Virus record (IMG/VR): IMGVR_UViG_3300023184_004954
Location: 1 to 64,000 of that record
Length of the DNA stretch: 64,000 bases
Source: a virus
Direction: 5' to 3' (one strand)
The notes beneath the pieces are model-generated. The model ran no database searches. It was not told the DNA's origin and saw nothing but the letters and a program-made list of their open reading frames with translations. A program made the translations under genes and the position numbers. Positions 23,501-31,169 of this stretch are shown in pieces. Positions within the stretch are counted from its first letter, which is position 1; each line of letters opens with the position of its first letter.

Positions 23501-25330
23501 ATGGGAGCATTATTAGAAAGCGGTCTTGTTGGTAACATCGGGTTAAAACACCTTAAAGTTATTAAAGAAGACACTATTAACAAATGGGACAAATTAGGGT
23601 TCCTTGAAGGTCTTAAAGGCCACCTAAAAGAAAACGTAGCTCAGCTATATGAAAACCAAGCATCATTTTTAATCAATGAAGCATCATCAACATCTGATAC
23701 AGGTGCATTTGAAACAGTTGTGTTTCCAATAGTTCGTAGAGTATTCTCTAAACTTTTGGCTAATGACATCGTTTCTGTACAAGCTATGAACTTACCAATC
23801 GGTAAATTGTTCTTCTTCGTACCTAACATTCAGTCTTATGAAGTTGATACCGCAACAAATGGTCAACATTATTCTCCATACGGAGCACCTGGTGCAACAA
23901 ATGGTCAAACACCAGATTCAGGTTATTTACCAGCAAATACAGGTAAAAATCTTTATGACAGATTTTATGAAGGTACTGAACCAGCTTTAGACCCTCCAGG
24001 TTTGTTTGATTATTCTAAAGGACAATTCTCAGCAATTACCTCAACTTCTTCTACAAGCCCAACTAAAACTTCTACAGCAGTTTGGAATGGTGCTACTGGA
24101 AACTTAATAGCTTCAGGATATCCTGCATCAACAGAATTCAGAAAAGTATTGATAACTATGTCAGGTTTTGCATCTGATGGTGCTGGTAAATTAATCGGTC
24201 CTGATGGTCAAGTAATGGATAACGAAGCTTTCTTAACTGATTTGACAATTCAGGCAACTGCTACAGGTTGTTTCTCAGGAAAAACTAGTGGTAATTTATT
24301 ATTTAGAGTAGTAACTCAAAGATATGGTAGAGGTATTGTTCAATACGGTACTAATAACCAATCAACAAGTTTTGCATCAACAGGTAATGGTGGTTCTTTT
24401 GATAACATATGTGATGCCGACGGAATTATATATCTTGAAGTTGATTTACAAGTACCTTGTACTGTAGGTTCTAACTCTCTTGATGGTTATTCTGGTACTA
24501 CAACCTCAGGTCCAGGTAGTTCAGCACCAAACGCTGATTTCGTATCAACTTACAGAGTTTACAAAACACTTGAGTTTGAAGATAAAATTGGTGAGGTTTC
24601 TTTTGACCTTCAATCTGTAACAGTTTCTGTTACTGAAAGAAAATTAAGAGCTCAATGGTCTCCTGAGATGGCTCAAGACGTTGCTGCATTCCACAACATT
24701 GATGCTGAAGCTGAATTAACAGCTTTATTGTCTGAACAAGTTGCTGCGGAAATTGACCGTGAAATCCTTCGTGATTTACGTAAAGGCGCCGCTTGGAACT
24801 TACGTTGGGATTACAATGGTTGGAAAAGACTAGGAAATCAAGCAGTTCCATACACTCAAAAAGATTGGAACCAAACTTTGATTACCGCAATCAACCAAAT
24901 TTCAGCTCAAATCCATAAGTCTACCTTAAGAGGTGGTGCTAACTGGATAGTTGTTTCTTCTGAAATCAGTGCTATTATGGATGATTTGGAGTATTTCCAC
25001 GTATCAAACGCAGCACCTGAACAAGACCAATACAACATGGGTATTGAAAGAGTAGGTACTTTGGCTGGTCGTTACCAAGTTTATCGTGACCCTTACTTCC
25101 CTGCTAACCAAGTGTTAATGGGACACAAAGGAACGTCATTGTTAGATACAGGTTACATCTACGCACCGTACGTACCTCTACAATTAACTCCAACTATGTA
25201 CAATCCGTTCAATTTTACTCCAATTAAGGGTATTATGACGAGATACGCAAAAAAGATGGTCAACAATCGCTTTTACGGAAGAATTACTGTAGATGGTGTT
25301 AGAACATTTGATTTAAGAGAATTGAGATAA
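23501..25330 (+). CDS. Major capsid protein (gp23-like)
   Basis: A 609-aa protein. The propeptide contains NKWDKLGFLEGL and LYENQASFLINE, and cleavage is predicted after Glu60 (LINE|ASST), matching the T4 gp23 site (FLTE|A). Then IVRRVFSKLLANDIVSVQAMNLPIGKLF matches T4 VRR...GVQPMN...G. Residues 90-400 hold a long Gly/Thr/Ser-rich insertion domain, and the C-terminal HK97-fold part includes AELTALLSEQVAAEIDREIL and VYRDPYFPANQVLMGHKG. It also has VIKE at residues 20-23. It forms the capsid shell. A strong terminator follows. Confidence 0.95.
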   Translation: MGALLESGLVGNIGLKHLKVIKEDTINKWDKLGFLEGLKGHLKENVAQLYENQASFLINEASSTSDTGAFETVVFPIVRRVFSKLLANDIVSVQAMNLPIGKLFFFVPNIQSYEVDTATNGQHYSPYGAPGATNGQTPDSGYLPANTGKNLYDRFYEGTEPALDPPGLFDYSKGQFSAITSTSSTSPTKTSTAVWNGATGNLIASGYPASTEFRKVLITMSGFASDGAGKLIGPDGQVMDNEAFLTDLTIQATATGCFSGKTSGNLLFRVVTQRYGRGIVQYGTNNQSTSFASTGNGGSFDNICDADGIIYLEVDLQVPCTVGSNSLDGYSGTTTSGPGSSAPNADFVSTYRVYKTLEFEDKIGEVSFDLQSVTVSVTERKLRAQWSPEMAQDVAAFHNIDAEAELTALLSEQVAAEIDREILRDLRKGAAWNLRWDYNGWKRLGNQAVPYTQKDWNQTLITAINQISAQIHKSTLRGGANWIVVSSEISAIMDDLEYFHVSNAAPEQDQYNMGIERVGTLAGRYQVYRDPYFPANQVLMGHKGTSLLDTGYIYAPYVPLQLTPTMYNPFNFTPIKGIMTRYAKKMVNNRFYGRITVDGVRTFDLRELR

Positions 25331-25352
25331 TCAATCTTTTACAAATACACTT

Positions 25353-25382
25353 AAGGAGACAAGAAATTGTCTCCTTTTTTTA
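25353..25382 (+). terminator. Rho-independent terminator after capsid gene
   Basis: AAGGAGACAA pairs with TTGTCTCCTT around GAAA, followed by a T run. Confidence 0.9.
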
Positions 25383-25422
25383 TTATTTTTATAAAATAGT
25401 AGATTTTTCGGAAAAATATAGT

Positions 25423-25430
25423 ATATTTAT
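25423..25430 (+). promoter_or_regulatory. Putative late promoter, 4 nt before ATG
   Basis: ATATTTAT, 4 nt before the ATG at 25435. Confidence 0.55.
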
Positions 25431-25434
25431 AATT

Positions 25435-26118
25435 ATGAAAAAAGTAGAACTAACTAAAGAAGAATTAAATAATATTTTAAAAATGTATAATGAAGAGTTA
25501 TTGGGAACACATACAATATCTTTAAAAACAGGGATTAGTAAACCCACAATTAATAGAATTCTTAAAGAAAATGGTGTTGTCTTCGGTCCATCAGGTAGAC
25601 GATTCACAGGGGGTAAAAAAGTTGCCGACAAAAAATGGAGAGGGAAAAATAAGGAATATATGTCACAAAAACATAAAAAATGGTATAATGAAAATAAAGA
25701 TAAATGGAATGAATATATAAAGGAGTATAGAGAAAAGAATGTTGATAAAATTCGTAAAATTAAACGTGATTATGAAAGAAATCGTAAACATAACGACCCC
25801 CTTTATAAACTAGTTGCTAATTTCAGGACAGCTATCTATACTGTATTAAAGGAGAATAATATGGATAAATACGGTCATTATTTTGAAATTTTACAGTATA
25901 GTCCTGAGGAACTTGCAATACACTTGGAAAATCAGTTTACAGAGGGTATGACGTGGGAAAATTACGGGGAATGGCACGTTGACCATATTTCACCCATCAC
26001 ATCATTTAACTTCCAAGAAATCGGGGATAATGAGTTTATGAGGTGTTGGAGTTTGAATAATCTTCAACCTATGTGGGCGGATGAGAATATTAGGAAATCA
26101 AATAAGATATTAGTATAA
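25435..26118 (+). CDS. HNH endonuclease with N-terminal HTH
   Basis: A 227-aa protein. The N-terminal 50 residues look like a helix-turn-helix (TISLKTGISKPTINRILKEN), then a basic charged stretch, then an HNH core of the phage type EWHVDHISPITSF, followed by CWSLNNLQPMWADEN and KSNK. It is a probable homing endonuclease or HNH nicking enzyme, with the HTH giving DNA contact. It lies directly downstream of the capsid gene, a common insertion place. Its 3' end overlaps the convergent gene at 26110 by 9 nt. Confidence 0.85.
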   Translation: MKKVELTKEELNNILKMYNEELLGTHTISLKTGISKPTINRILKENGVVFGPSGRRFTGGKKVADKKWRGKNKEYMSQKHKKWYNENKDKWNEYIKEYREKNVDKIRKIKRDYERNRKHNDPLYKLVANFRTAIYTVLKENNMDKYGHYFEILQYSPEELAIHLENQFTEGMTWENYGEWHVDHISPITSFNFQEIGDNEFMRCWSLNNLQPMWADENIRKSNKILV

Positions 26119-26478
26119 TATTTGATTATTTCTTTTAAGGATTTTATAACCGAGAGTTATTCGGGGTTCTACTTGTGGTATTGCGAAGCTGACAATATCT
26201 CTTATTTCGTAGATTAAGGAATTATCTTCGCCTTCCAATTTTATATTATCCAGATAAATGTATCTATTTTTATCAAAGTCTGCTTTAATCATTGTGAAGG
26301 ATGATTCAAAGTAGAATAGTTCGTCCATAAGTTTTTCTAGATGGAGAAGATGAGGTGAAAGTGATTTATTTTGGAATGCGGAATCAACTTTTTGTAGGTA
26401 GGCGTAGAGTATGTATTGTTTATGTTCAAAATCTATTGGAGATTCCACGTACCAATTCAGGGGTAATAGAGATTCCAT
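26110..26478 (-). CDS. Hypothetical protein
   Basis: A 122-aa protein, MESLLPLNWYVESPIDFEHKQ at the N-terminus with helical and beta-prone parts (FESSFTMIKADFDKNRYIYL). It resembles small phage structural or assembly proteins in style, but no family is recognised. Starts near a cluster of ATATTTAT motifs on both strands. Confidence 0.6.
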   Translation of the reverse strand: MESLLPLNWYVESPIDFEHKQYILYAYLQKVDSAFQNKSLSPHLLHLEKLMDELFYFESSFTMIKADFDKNRYIYLDNIKLEGEDNSLIYEIRDIVSFAIPQVEPRITLGYKILKRNNQILY

Positions 26479-26522
26479 GATGAATATTTATAATAAATAT
26501 TTATTTTTTTGGTAAGATTGGT

Positions 26523-26530
26523 ATATTTAT
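26523..26530 (+). promoter_or_regulatory. Putative late promoter motif before a micro-ORF
   Basis: ATATTTAT, 5 nt before an ATG at 26536 that opens a 26-codon frame. Confidence 0.35.
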
Positions 26531-26535
26531 TTTTA

Positions 26536-26616
26536 ATGTTAAAATCATTTCGGAGCATATTTTATAAGAGTAATGTATTAGAGTTTATAATCTATTTTAA
26601 TTCCCTTCTTTTTTGA
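26536..26616 (+). CDS. Possible 26-aa micro-protein
   Basis: ATG 26536 to TGA 26616 encodes 26 residues with hydrophobic content (SIFYKSNVLEFIIYFNSLLF). The only support is the correctly spaced motif 5 nt upstream; the 3' end runs into the terminator stem. It may be chance. Confidence 0.22.
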   Translation: MLKSFRSIFYKSNVLEFIIYFNSLLF

Positions 26617-26629
26617 GGGGATTTTTTTT
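26598..26629 (+). terminator. Rho-independent terminator
   Basis: AATTCCCTTC and GAGGGGATT pair imperfectly around a T loop, followed by TTTTTTTT. Confidence 0.65.
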
Positions 26630-26668
26630 GCCTATGAGTTAAATAAATTAAAAATAAAACAAAAAAAA

Positions 26669-27511
26669 ATGAAGCAAACAAAAGTTTACAATGAGTTAGT
26701 ACAAAAGATGAGAGGATTTTTCCTTGATAAGGGATTTATTGAGGTTCCGACTCAGTCAAGATTATCTATCCTTGCTGCGTGTGAGAACCCCCATTCAGTT
26801 GCAACGTTCAATTATAATGGTGAGGTGTGGCCGTTACCTCAGACGGGACAGATGTGGTTAGAATATGAGCTATTAAAGAATCCTGAGTGGGATGGTGTGT
26901 TTTGTATTTCCACATCATACAGGGATGAGAAGGAACCGATACCGGGTAGGCATGAAAAAATCTTTCCGATGTTTGAATTTGAGAGTAAGGGTAATATGAT
27001 AGATTTAGAAAAATTGGAATTTGAGTTATTGCGATTTTTGGGGTTTGAGAGAGCGGTTGTGGTTGATTATGAAAGTGTTTGTAAGGAATATGGTGGGGTT
27101 GAGATTCTTGAGGATGAGCATGAGAGTAGGATGTGGAAAGAGAAGGGTAATGTGGTATCATTGCAAAACTTTCCGTATAGGACATCTCCATTTTGGAATA
27201 TGAAACATACTTTTGGTGGGACATTTAATAAGATTGATGTTATATTATTTGGTCAGGAGACTATTGGTTCTGCGGAGAGAAGTTGTAATCCTGAGGAGAT
27301 GAGAAAAATGTTTTATGAGATATCTGATGGTGGGTATGCGAGTAAATTATTTGAATTATTTGGTAAGGAGAGGGTTGAGAAGGAGTTAGATGAATTTTTA
27401 AGTTTTGATTTCTTTCCTAGGTTTGGTGGTGGTATTGGTATGACTAGATTGGCTAGGGCATATGAGATAAATAAGAGCACTTTGGAGATTATGAAGAAAG
27501 AGTTGGTATAA
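26669..27511 (+). CDS. Class II aminoacyl-tRNA-synthetase-like core (AsnRS/AspRS or asparagine-synthetase type)
   Basis: A 280-aa protein. It shows motif 1-like GFIEVPTQS, motif 2 SYRDEKEPIPGRHEKIF with FEFE, a Gly-x-x-x-Ile-Gly-Ser-Ala-Glu-Arg segment, and motif 3 GGGIGMTRL with the ATP-binding arginine. Similarity is to the AspRS/AsnRS/LysRS subclass, but the OB-fold anticodon domain is absent. Paralogs of this shape include archaeal-type asparagine synthetase and EpmA. It could make asparagine, modify a protein, or charge a tRNA fragment; the substrate cannot be assigned. The gene uses GAG/AGG/GGG codons much more than its neighbours, suggesting separate acquisition. A-rich leader, no late motif. 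Confidence 0.75.
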   Translation: MKQTKVYNELVQKMRGFFLDKGFIEVPTQSRLSILAACENPHSVATFNYNGEVWPLPQTGQMWLEYELLKNPEWDGVFCISTSYRDEKEPIPGRHEKIFPMFEFESKGNMIDLEKLEFELLRFLGFERAVVVDYESVCKEYGGVEILEDEHESRMWKEKGNVVSLQNFPYRTSPFWNMKHTFGGTFNKIDVILFGQETIGSAERSCNPEEMRKMFYEISDGGYASKLFELFGKERVEKELDEFLSFDFFPRFGGGIGMTRLARAYEINKSTLEIMKKELV

Positions 27512-27525
27512 ATTCATTTTAAATA

Positions 27526-27533
27526 GTATTTAT
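27526..27533 (+). promoter_or_regulatory. Putative late promoter, 5 nt before ATG
   Basis: GTATTTAT, 5 nt before the ATG at 27539. Confidence 0.55.
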
Positions 27534-27538
27534 ATTAT

Positions 27539-28558
27539 ATGAGAAGTTTAATTAAACAAATCCTTAAAGAAGAATTAGATAGGAGGGAAATAACTTTATT
27601 TAATGAATTAAATAAGGAAAAAAACCAATTAAAGATTAAGAGTAACATTATTGATTATATTAAAAAAATAAGCGTTTATTTGGGGTTAGACCCTAAGATG
27701 GCTCAATACTATTATCTACTTTGGAAAGCCAATTACAGAAAAGAAGGTGGATACAATAAAATATCTCCTGAGGAATTTGTTGGAGCTAAAGATTTACCAC
27801 AAAGAACCATAAGTAATCCACAATCAGGTAATTTTGTTAGAGCTAAAGCTCCATTCAAGGGTAGTAATTTGGAAGGACGTTGGGGGACAGATAAAAATGG
27901 TGTTGATTATTATGTAGTGATTTCATATAGGTGGTATCCCGTTTATTTATTCAAACAAGATAAATGGTATAGAACTTCCAATACTTATTCATCATCAACA
28001 TCAAGACAAATGAATAATGCAGACCCGATAGAATGGGATGAAAATGTTGAACGTGATTTTACTTGGGTTACTAAAGATGAAATGGATACTTTAATGTACG
28101 GAACCGCAACTTATGATGATATAATGAAGGGTAAGGTTAAAAATATTGTTAAGAAAAAAGAAGATTTTATTAATAAAAAACCTAAATTTGCTAAGAATTG
28201 GGGTTGGGGGGATAATTATACACCAATGAAAGCAAGATTCAAAGTTACAGATATTAGAGATGAGGGGGATAAGGCAGTTGTTGATGTAACCATTGATGAT
28301 GCTGGAACAAGGGAACGTCAACCAACAAATGGTCTAGTAACTAATAGAATGGTGCCATCTAATGGGGGATATTTAAAAGGTGAAGTAGAAGGAGTTACCA
28401 AAGAAAAAGTTGAGAGTACGATTAAAAGTAATATAACTCGTAATTTTAAAGACTATGTTGGTAAATTTCCAAATTATAAGAATGATACTTATGACTTTGA
28501 ATCGACTCCTGAGAAACACGCAATTAAATTTAACTTCATACACTCAAAAGAGATTTAA
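27539..28558 (+). CDS. Hypothetical tagged protein
   Basis: A 339-aa protein. The N-terminus MRSLIKQILKE|ELD is a short basic tag ending L-K-E at residue 11. The body has a Tyr/Trp-rich segment (YYVVISYRWYPVYLFKQDKWY), reminiscent of wall- or carbohydrate-binding modules, and a C-terminal beta-rich region (MKARFKVTDIRDEGDKAVVD). No family recognised. If packaged, it could be an ejected or virion-associated protein. Confidence 0.68.
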   Translation: MRSLIKQILKEELDRREITLFNELNKEKNQLKIKSNIIDYIKKISVYLGLDPKMAQYYYLLWKANYRKEGGYNKISPEEFVGAKDLPQRTISNPQSGNFVRAKAPFKGSNLEGRWGTDKNGVDYYVVISYRWYPVYLFKQDKWYRTSNTYSSSTSRQMNNADPIEWDENVERDFTWVTKDEMDTLMYGTATYDDIMKGKVKNIVKKKEDFINKKPKFAKNWGWGDNYTPMKARFKVTDIRDEGDKAVVDVTIDDAGTRERQPTNGLVTNRMVPSNGGYLKGEVEGVTKEKVESTIKSNITRNFKDYVGKFPNYKNDTYDFESTPEKHAIKFNFIHSKEI

Positions 28559-28560
28559 TT

Positions 28561-28589
28561 AAAAACCCCCATTTATTCAGTGGGGGTTT
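28561..28589. terminator. Bidirectional terminator
   Basis: AAAAACCCCCA pairs with TGGGGGTTT around TTTATTCAG, between convergent genes; the A run serves the minus strand. Confidence 0.85.
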
Positions 28590-28806
28590 CATTTGGCGTT
28601 TGGGTTAGTAATCTTAGGGATTTTGATAATATTTCTGATTCTTGTAGGGAATATATGTTTTTGGAATAAGCCATTTGTATTGCTTGTGTTAACACATAAA
28701 AGGCTTGTTCTGTTGTCATACTATCAAGAAATTTTATAACATCTGTTGAATTATAAAATGAGATACTTTCAAATAGATGTCCCATAGGTTGTATTTGTTC
28801 TTCCAT
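28573..28806 (-). CDS. Small hypothetical protein
   Basis: A 77-aa helical protein (MEEQIQPMGHLFESISFYNS at the start; TTEQAFYVLTQAIQMAYSK). No domain known. Its 3' end lies within the bidirectional terminator. Confidence 0.55.
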   Translation of the reverse strand: MEEQIQPMGHLFESISFYNSTDVIKFLDSMTTEQAFYVLTQAIQMAYSKNIYSLQESEILSKSLRLLTQTPNETPTE

Positions 28807-28820
28807 AATTAAAATGTTGT

Positions 28821-28839
28821 ATATTTATTGTATATTTAT
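28821..28839 (+). promoter_or_regulatory. Tandem putative late promoter motifs
   Basis: ATATTTAT at 28821-28828 and again at 28832-28839, the second 15 nt before the ATG at 28855. Confidence 0.5.
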
Positions 28840-28854
28840 TGTATAGTAAAATAT

Positions 28855-29541
28855 ATGAATAAAAAATCAATAAGGGAAGCGACTGGTTCAGGAAGTGCAG
28901 GACATTTTAAAAATCCTATAAATTTTGCTCCATTAGATTGGGGTAAGGAACCGTTGGACCCATTTACTATTCCTGTTTCAAAGTATCTAAATCCTGATTT
29001 AGCTTATGATAGTTATGATGGTGAGATGGAGATATCTGCCGCTAAGGCAAGTAAGATTGAAAGGATGACAAAAAAACTTGCCAGAAAAGCTTCTGAAACT
29101 TTTGGACAAAATGATGATGATGGAAACCCATTAAATGGTTTTATCCCTATGGGAGATTCTACTCCTGGTACTCCGGGTAAAGAATCTGATTTGGTTAAAG
29201 AAGATTTGAGAGTTTGGTTTGGTACAAAAAAGAAATCTAAAGGTAGTTCTCAACCAAAAGGGCCTTGGGTTAATATTTGTCGTAAAAAAGAGGGTGGTGG
29301 TCATCCCCCTTGTGGTAGACCTGATGCATCAGATAAAGGATACCCGAAATGTAGGGCGGCTGGGGTCGCATCTAAAATGACAGACTCCCAAAAGAAAAGT
29401 GCTTGTCAGCAAAAAAGAAATGCTGAAAAAACACATAGTAAAACAGGTACAGGAAACAAACCTAAAATGACTCATTATGAGCCAAAAAATGAATCTCTTA
29501 AAGAATTAATTAAAAAAGTTTTAAGAGAAGATTTCAGTTAA
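28855..29541 (+). CDS. DUF5872-like protein with C-terminal tag
   Basis: A 228-aa protein. The middle contains KEDLRVWFGTKKKSKG, GPWVNICRKK and two further cysteine clusters (HPPCGRP, YPKCRAAG), matching the small DUF5872-like module (LRxWFG...GGW...C...C) seen in large phages and giant viruses; function unknown. Remarkably, the tag-like helix is at the C-terminus (ESLKELIKKVLREDFS). The start at 28855 is chosen because the open frame further upstream overlaps the promoter motifs. Confidence 0.68.
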   Translation: MNKKSIREATGSGSAGHFKNPINFAPLDWGKEPLDPFTIPVSKYLNPDLAYDSYDGEMEISAAKASKIERMTKKLARKASETFGQNDDDGNPLNGFIPMGDSTPGTPGKESDLVKEDLRVWFGTKKKSKGSSQPKGPWVNICRKKEGGGHPPCGRPDASDKGYPKCRAAGVASKMTDSQKKSACQQKRNAEKTHSKTGTGNKPKMTHYEPKNESLKELIKKVLREDFS

Positions 29542-29944
29542 ATTTACTAAGAATTACTTTTAAAGAATGTTTAATATTACCATTAATTTCATCTTCCAAT
29601 TGTTGTCTAATCTTTTCAAGTTCACTATCAAATAAAAATATTATATCATCATATAATTTAGTGTTATCTATAAAAACATTATATCCATAAACGTGATTAA
29701 CTAGACTAATTGTTCTATTGTGAATAACAATGAACATATTTTTTTCATCATTTTTAATAAATCTTTTATTTGAAAGAGGGGCGATAGTTAATTTAGTATT
29801 ATTTAACATTATTAATTTTTTGCATATTTCAATACAATATATTTCTTCTTCTTTGGGCTCAGGTGTTGGGTCAAATCTATCTTTAAGGCGTAAGTAAAAT
29901 TTATGGAGAAGTCTTGGGATGTATCCTACGGAGTTATTATTCAT
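29534..29944 (-). CDS. Hypothetical protein
   Basis: A 136-aa protein with no known domain; beta-prone middle (IVIHNRTISLVNHVYGYNVFI) and a helical C-terminus. TAAATTTG on the minus strand lies 4 nt before its ATG, a match to the host -7 element without a clear -33 box, so expression may be early and leaderless. It converges on the gene at 28855 with an 8-nt overlap. Confidence 0.6.
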   Translation of the reverse strand: MNNNSVGYIPRLLHKFYLRLKDRFDPTPEPKEEEIYCIEICKKLIMLNNTKLTIAPLSNKRFIKNDEKNMFIVIHNRTISLVNHVYGYNVFIDNTKLYDDIIFLFDSELEKIRQQLEDEINGNIKHSLKVILSKFN

Positions 29945-29948
29945 TTTA

Positions 29949-29956
29949 CAAATTTA
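29949..29956 (-). promoter_or_regulatory. Host-type -7 element, 4 nt before ATG
   Basis: TAAATTTG on the minus strand fits TAnnTTTG and lies 4 nt before the ATG at 29944. No TTG box at the right distance was found. Confidence 0.3.
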
Positions 29957-30011
29957 GTATTTTCCATTGATTAAATAAATATAGTTGATTAAATTTAAAA
30001 AAAAATAAAAA

Positions 30012-30437
30012 ATGACAAAAGTAAAAGAAGGTGACACAGTAAGTGTTAATTACACAGGAAAATTTGAAGATGGTGAAATATTTGATACATCTTTAATAGA
30101 AGGCAGAGAACCTATAAAAGCAACTATTGGTGCAAAACAAGTAATTCCAGGTTTTGAAAATGGACTTATTGATATGATTGTTGGTGAAAAGAAAACAATT
30201 GAGATTGAGCCTGAGGAAGCATATGGTTCATATAAACCTGAAATGATTTTTGATGTTCCTAAAGAACAATTCCCTGAGGGAGTTAAGCCAGGAGATATCT
30301 TAAATGCTCAAAGTCAAATGGGTCCTGTTAATGTTACAATCGTGGAGGTTGGTGATGAAACAATTAAAATTGATGCTAATCATCCGTTAGCAGGTAAAAA
30401 ATTGATTTTTGAATTAGAACTTATCGGTATAGACTAA
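30012..30437 (+). CDS. FKBP-type peptidyl-prolyl isomerase (SlyD-like)
   Basis: A 141-aa protein with the SlyD plan: FKBP start (VKEGDTVSVNYTGKFEDGEI), the conserved IPGFENGLIDMIVGEKKTI, EEAYG, an inserted IF-like chaperone flap (about residues 70-125), and the return strand HPLAGKKLIFELELIGI. It lacks the His-rich metal-binding tail of E. coli SlyD. It would catalyse proline isomerisation and hold unfolded chains in the cytoplasm, perhaps for capsid or tail folding. A-rich leader, terminator downstream, own transcription unit. Confidence 0.92.
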   Translation: MTKVKEGDTVSVNYTGKFEDGEIFDTSLIEGREPIKATIGAKQVIPGFENGLIDMIVGEKKTIEIEPEEAYGSYKPEMIFDVPKEQFPEGVKPGDILNAQSQMGPVNVTIVEVGDETIKIDANHPLAGKKLIFELELIGID

Positions 30438-30444
30438 AAAATTA

Positions 30445-30471
30445 AATCCCCCATTTTTTAGGTGGGGGATT
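30445..30471. terminator. Bidirectional terminator
   Basis: AATCCCCCA pairs with TGGGGGATT, with T-rich flanks on the right, between convergent genes. Confidence 0.8.
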
Positions 30472-30474
30472 ATT

Positions 30475-30927
30475 TTATTTTTTCTTCCATTTTCCACCTA
30501 AACTTTTGTAGTGTTTAGCTGCGCCTCCATTACAATAGGCGCTTGGACAAACTTTATATTTGGTTTTAGCCCACGATAATGATTTTTTCCATAAGGCCGG
30601 ATTGGTTGGTACATTTTTCTTTTGTTTTTCAGACTCTGACATTATACTATCTTGATGAGTGGTTTCATCTTTTTTTGTTTCATTCATCATAAAGTCAAAT
30701 ACTTGGTCAATATTCTCCTTTGCGGATGAAATGTGGTCATCAGCCCAATCGTGTCCGTTCATTAGAATCTCGTCCACCATATGGGGGTCTAATTGCAATA
30801 ATAGTTCACATTGTCTTTTCATTTGTTCCAAATTACTAAAAAACATATAATTTGGAGATTCTTCTTCTTTAATAACCTTTTTAACAAGGCGATTTAAGTC
30901 TGATTCTGTTAGTTTTATTATTCTCAT
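30475..30927 (-). CDS. Tagged protein with Cys/Trp-rich C-terminal module
   Basis: A 150-aa protein. Residues 1-21 are the tag (MRIIKLTESDLNRLVKKVIKE). The middle is acidic and helical. The C-terminal 40 residues (ALWKKSLSWAKTKYKVCPSA, YCNGGAAKHYKSLGGKWKKK) form a compact basic module with two cysteines and aromatic residues, a type seen repeatedly in large phage genomes and probably nucleic-acid or surface binding (inference). Last gene of a two-gene unit with 30932. Confidence 0.75.
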   Translation of the reverse strand: MRIIKLTESDLNRLVKKVIKEEESPNYMFFSNLEQMKRQCELLLQLDPHMVDEILMNGHDWADDHISSAKENIDQVFDFMMNETKKDETTHQDSIMSESEKQKKNVPTNPALWKKSLSWAKTKYKVCPSAYCNGGAAKHYKSLGGKWKKK

Positions 30928-30931
30928 TGTA

Positions 30932-31129
30932 TTAATTATTTAATCCGTTAAATCCTCCGATAGTTATACTTGATAAGTCTACAACCGTATCTCCTGTTTT
31001 TGAGTGAGCATATGTTATTGATTGTGGATGTGGAGCATTTCCTAAGGACTCGTCCCAACTACCACCTGAAAAGGAACCTAACATTTCATTAGTATATTCG
31101 TAAAAAGTGTTTGCACTATATGTTGCCAT
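30932..31129 (-). CDS. Small hypothetical protein
   Basis: A 65-aa Gly/Ser/Thr-rich protein (MATYSANTFYEYTNEMLGSF at the start). No domain. Preceded by the late motif (31144-31151, minus) at 14 nt and followed after 4 nt by the tagged gene, so late-expressed and possibly a minor structural protein. Confidence 0.6.
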   Translation of the reverse strand: MATYSANTFYEYTNEMLGSFSGGSWDESLGNAPHPQSITYAHSKTGDTVVDLSSITIGGFNGLNN

Positions 31130-31143
31130 AATTTTTTTTATTT

Positions 31144-31151
31144 ATAAATAT
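31144..31151 (-). promoter_or_regulatory. Putative late promoter motif
   Basis: ATATTTAT on the minus strand, 14 nt before the ATG at 31129. Confidence 0.5.
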
Positions 31152-31169
31152 CTTTAAATAGATAAGTTT

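Noticed and set aside
15736-25330. Tail sheath and tail tube genes expected between terminase and portal in T4 order
   Set aside because: No candidate in this interval; they must lie outside the window or be organised differently.
26808-27224. A 138-aa minus-strand frame in the synthetase-like gene
   Set aside because: His/Ser/Pro-rich shadow caused by the G-rich codons of the + gene.
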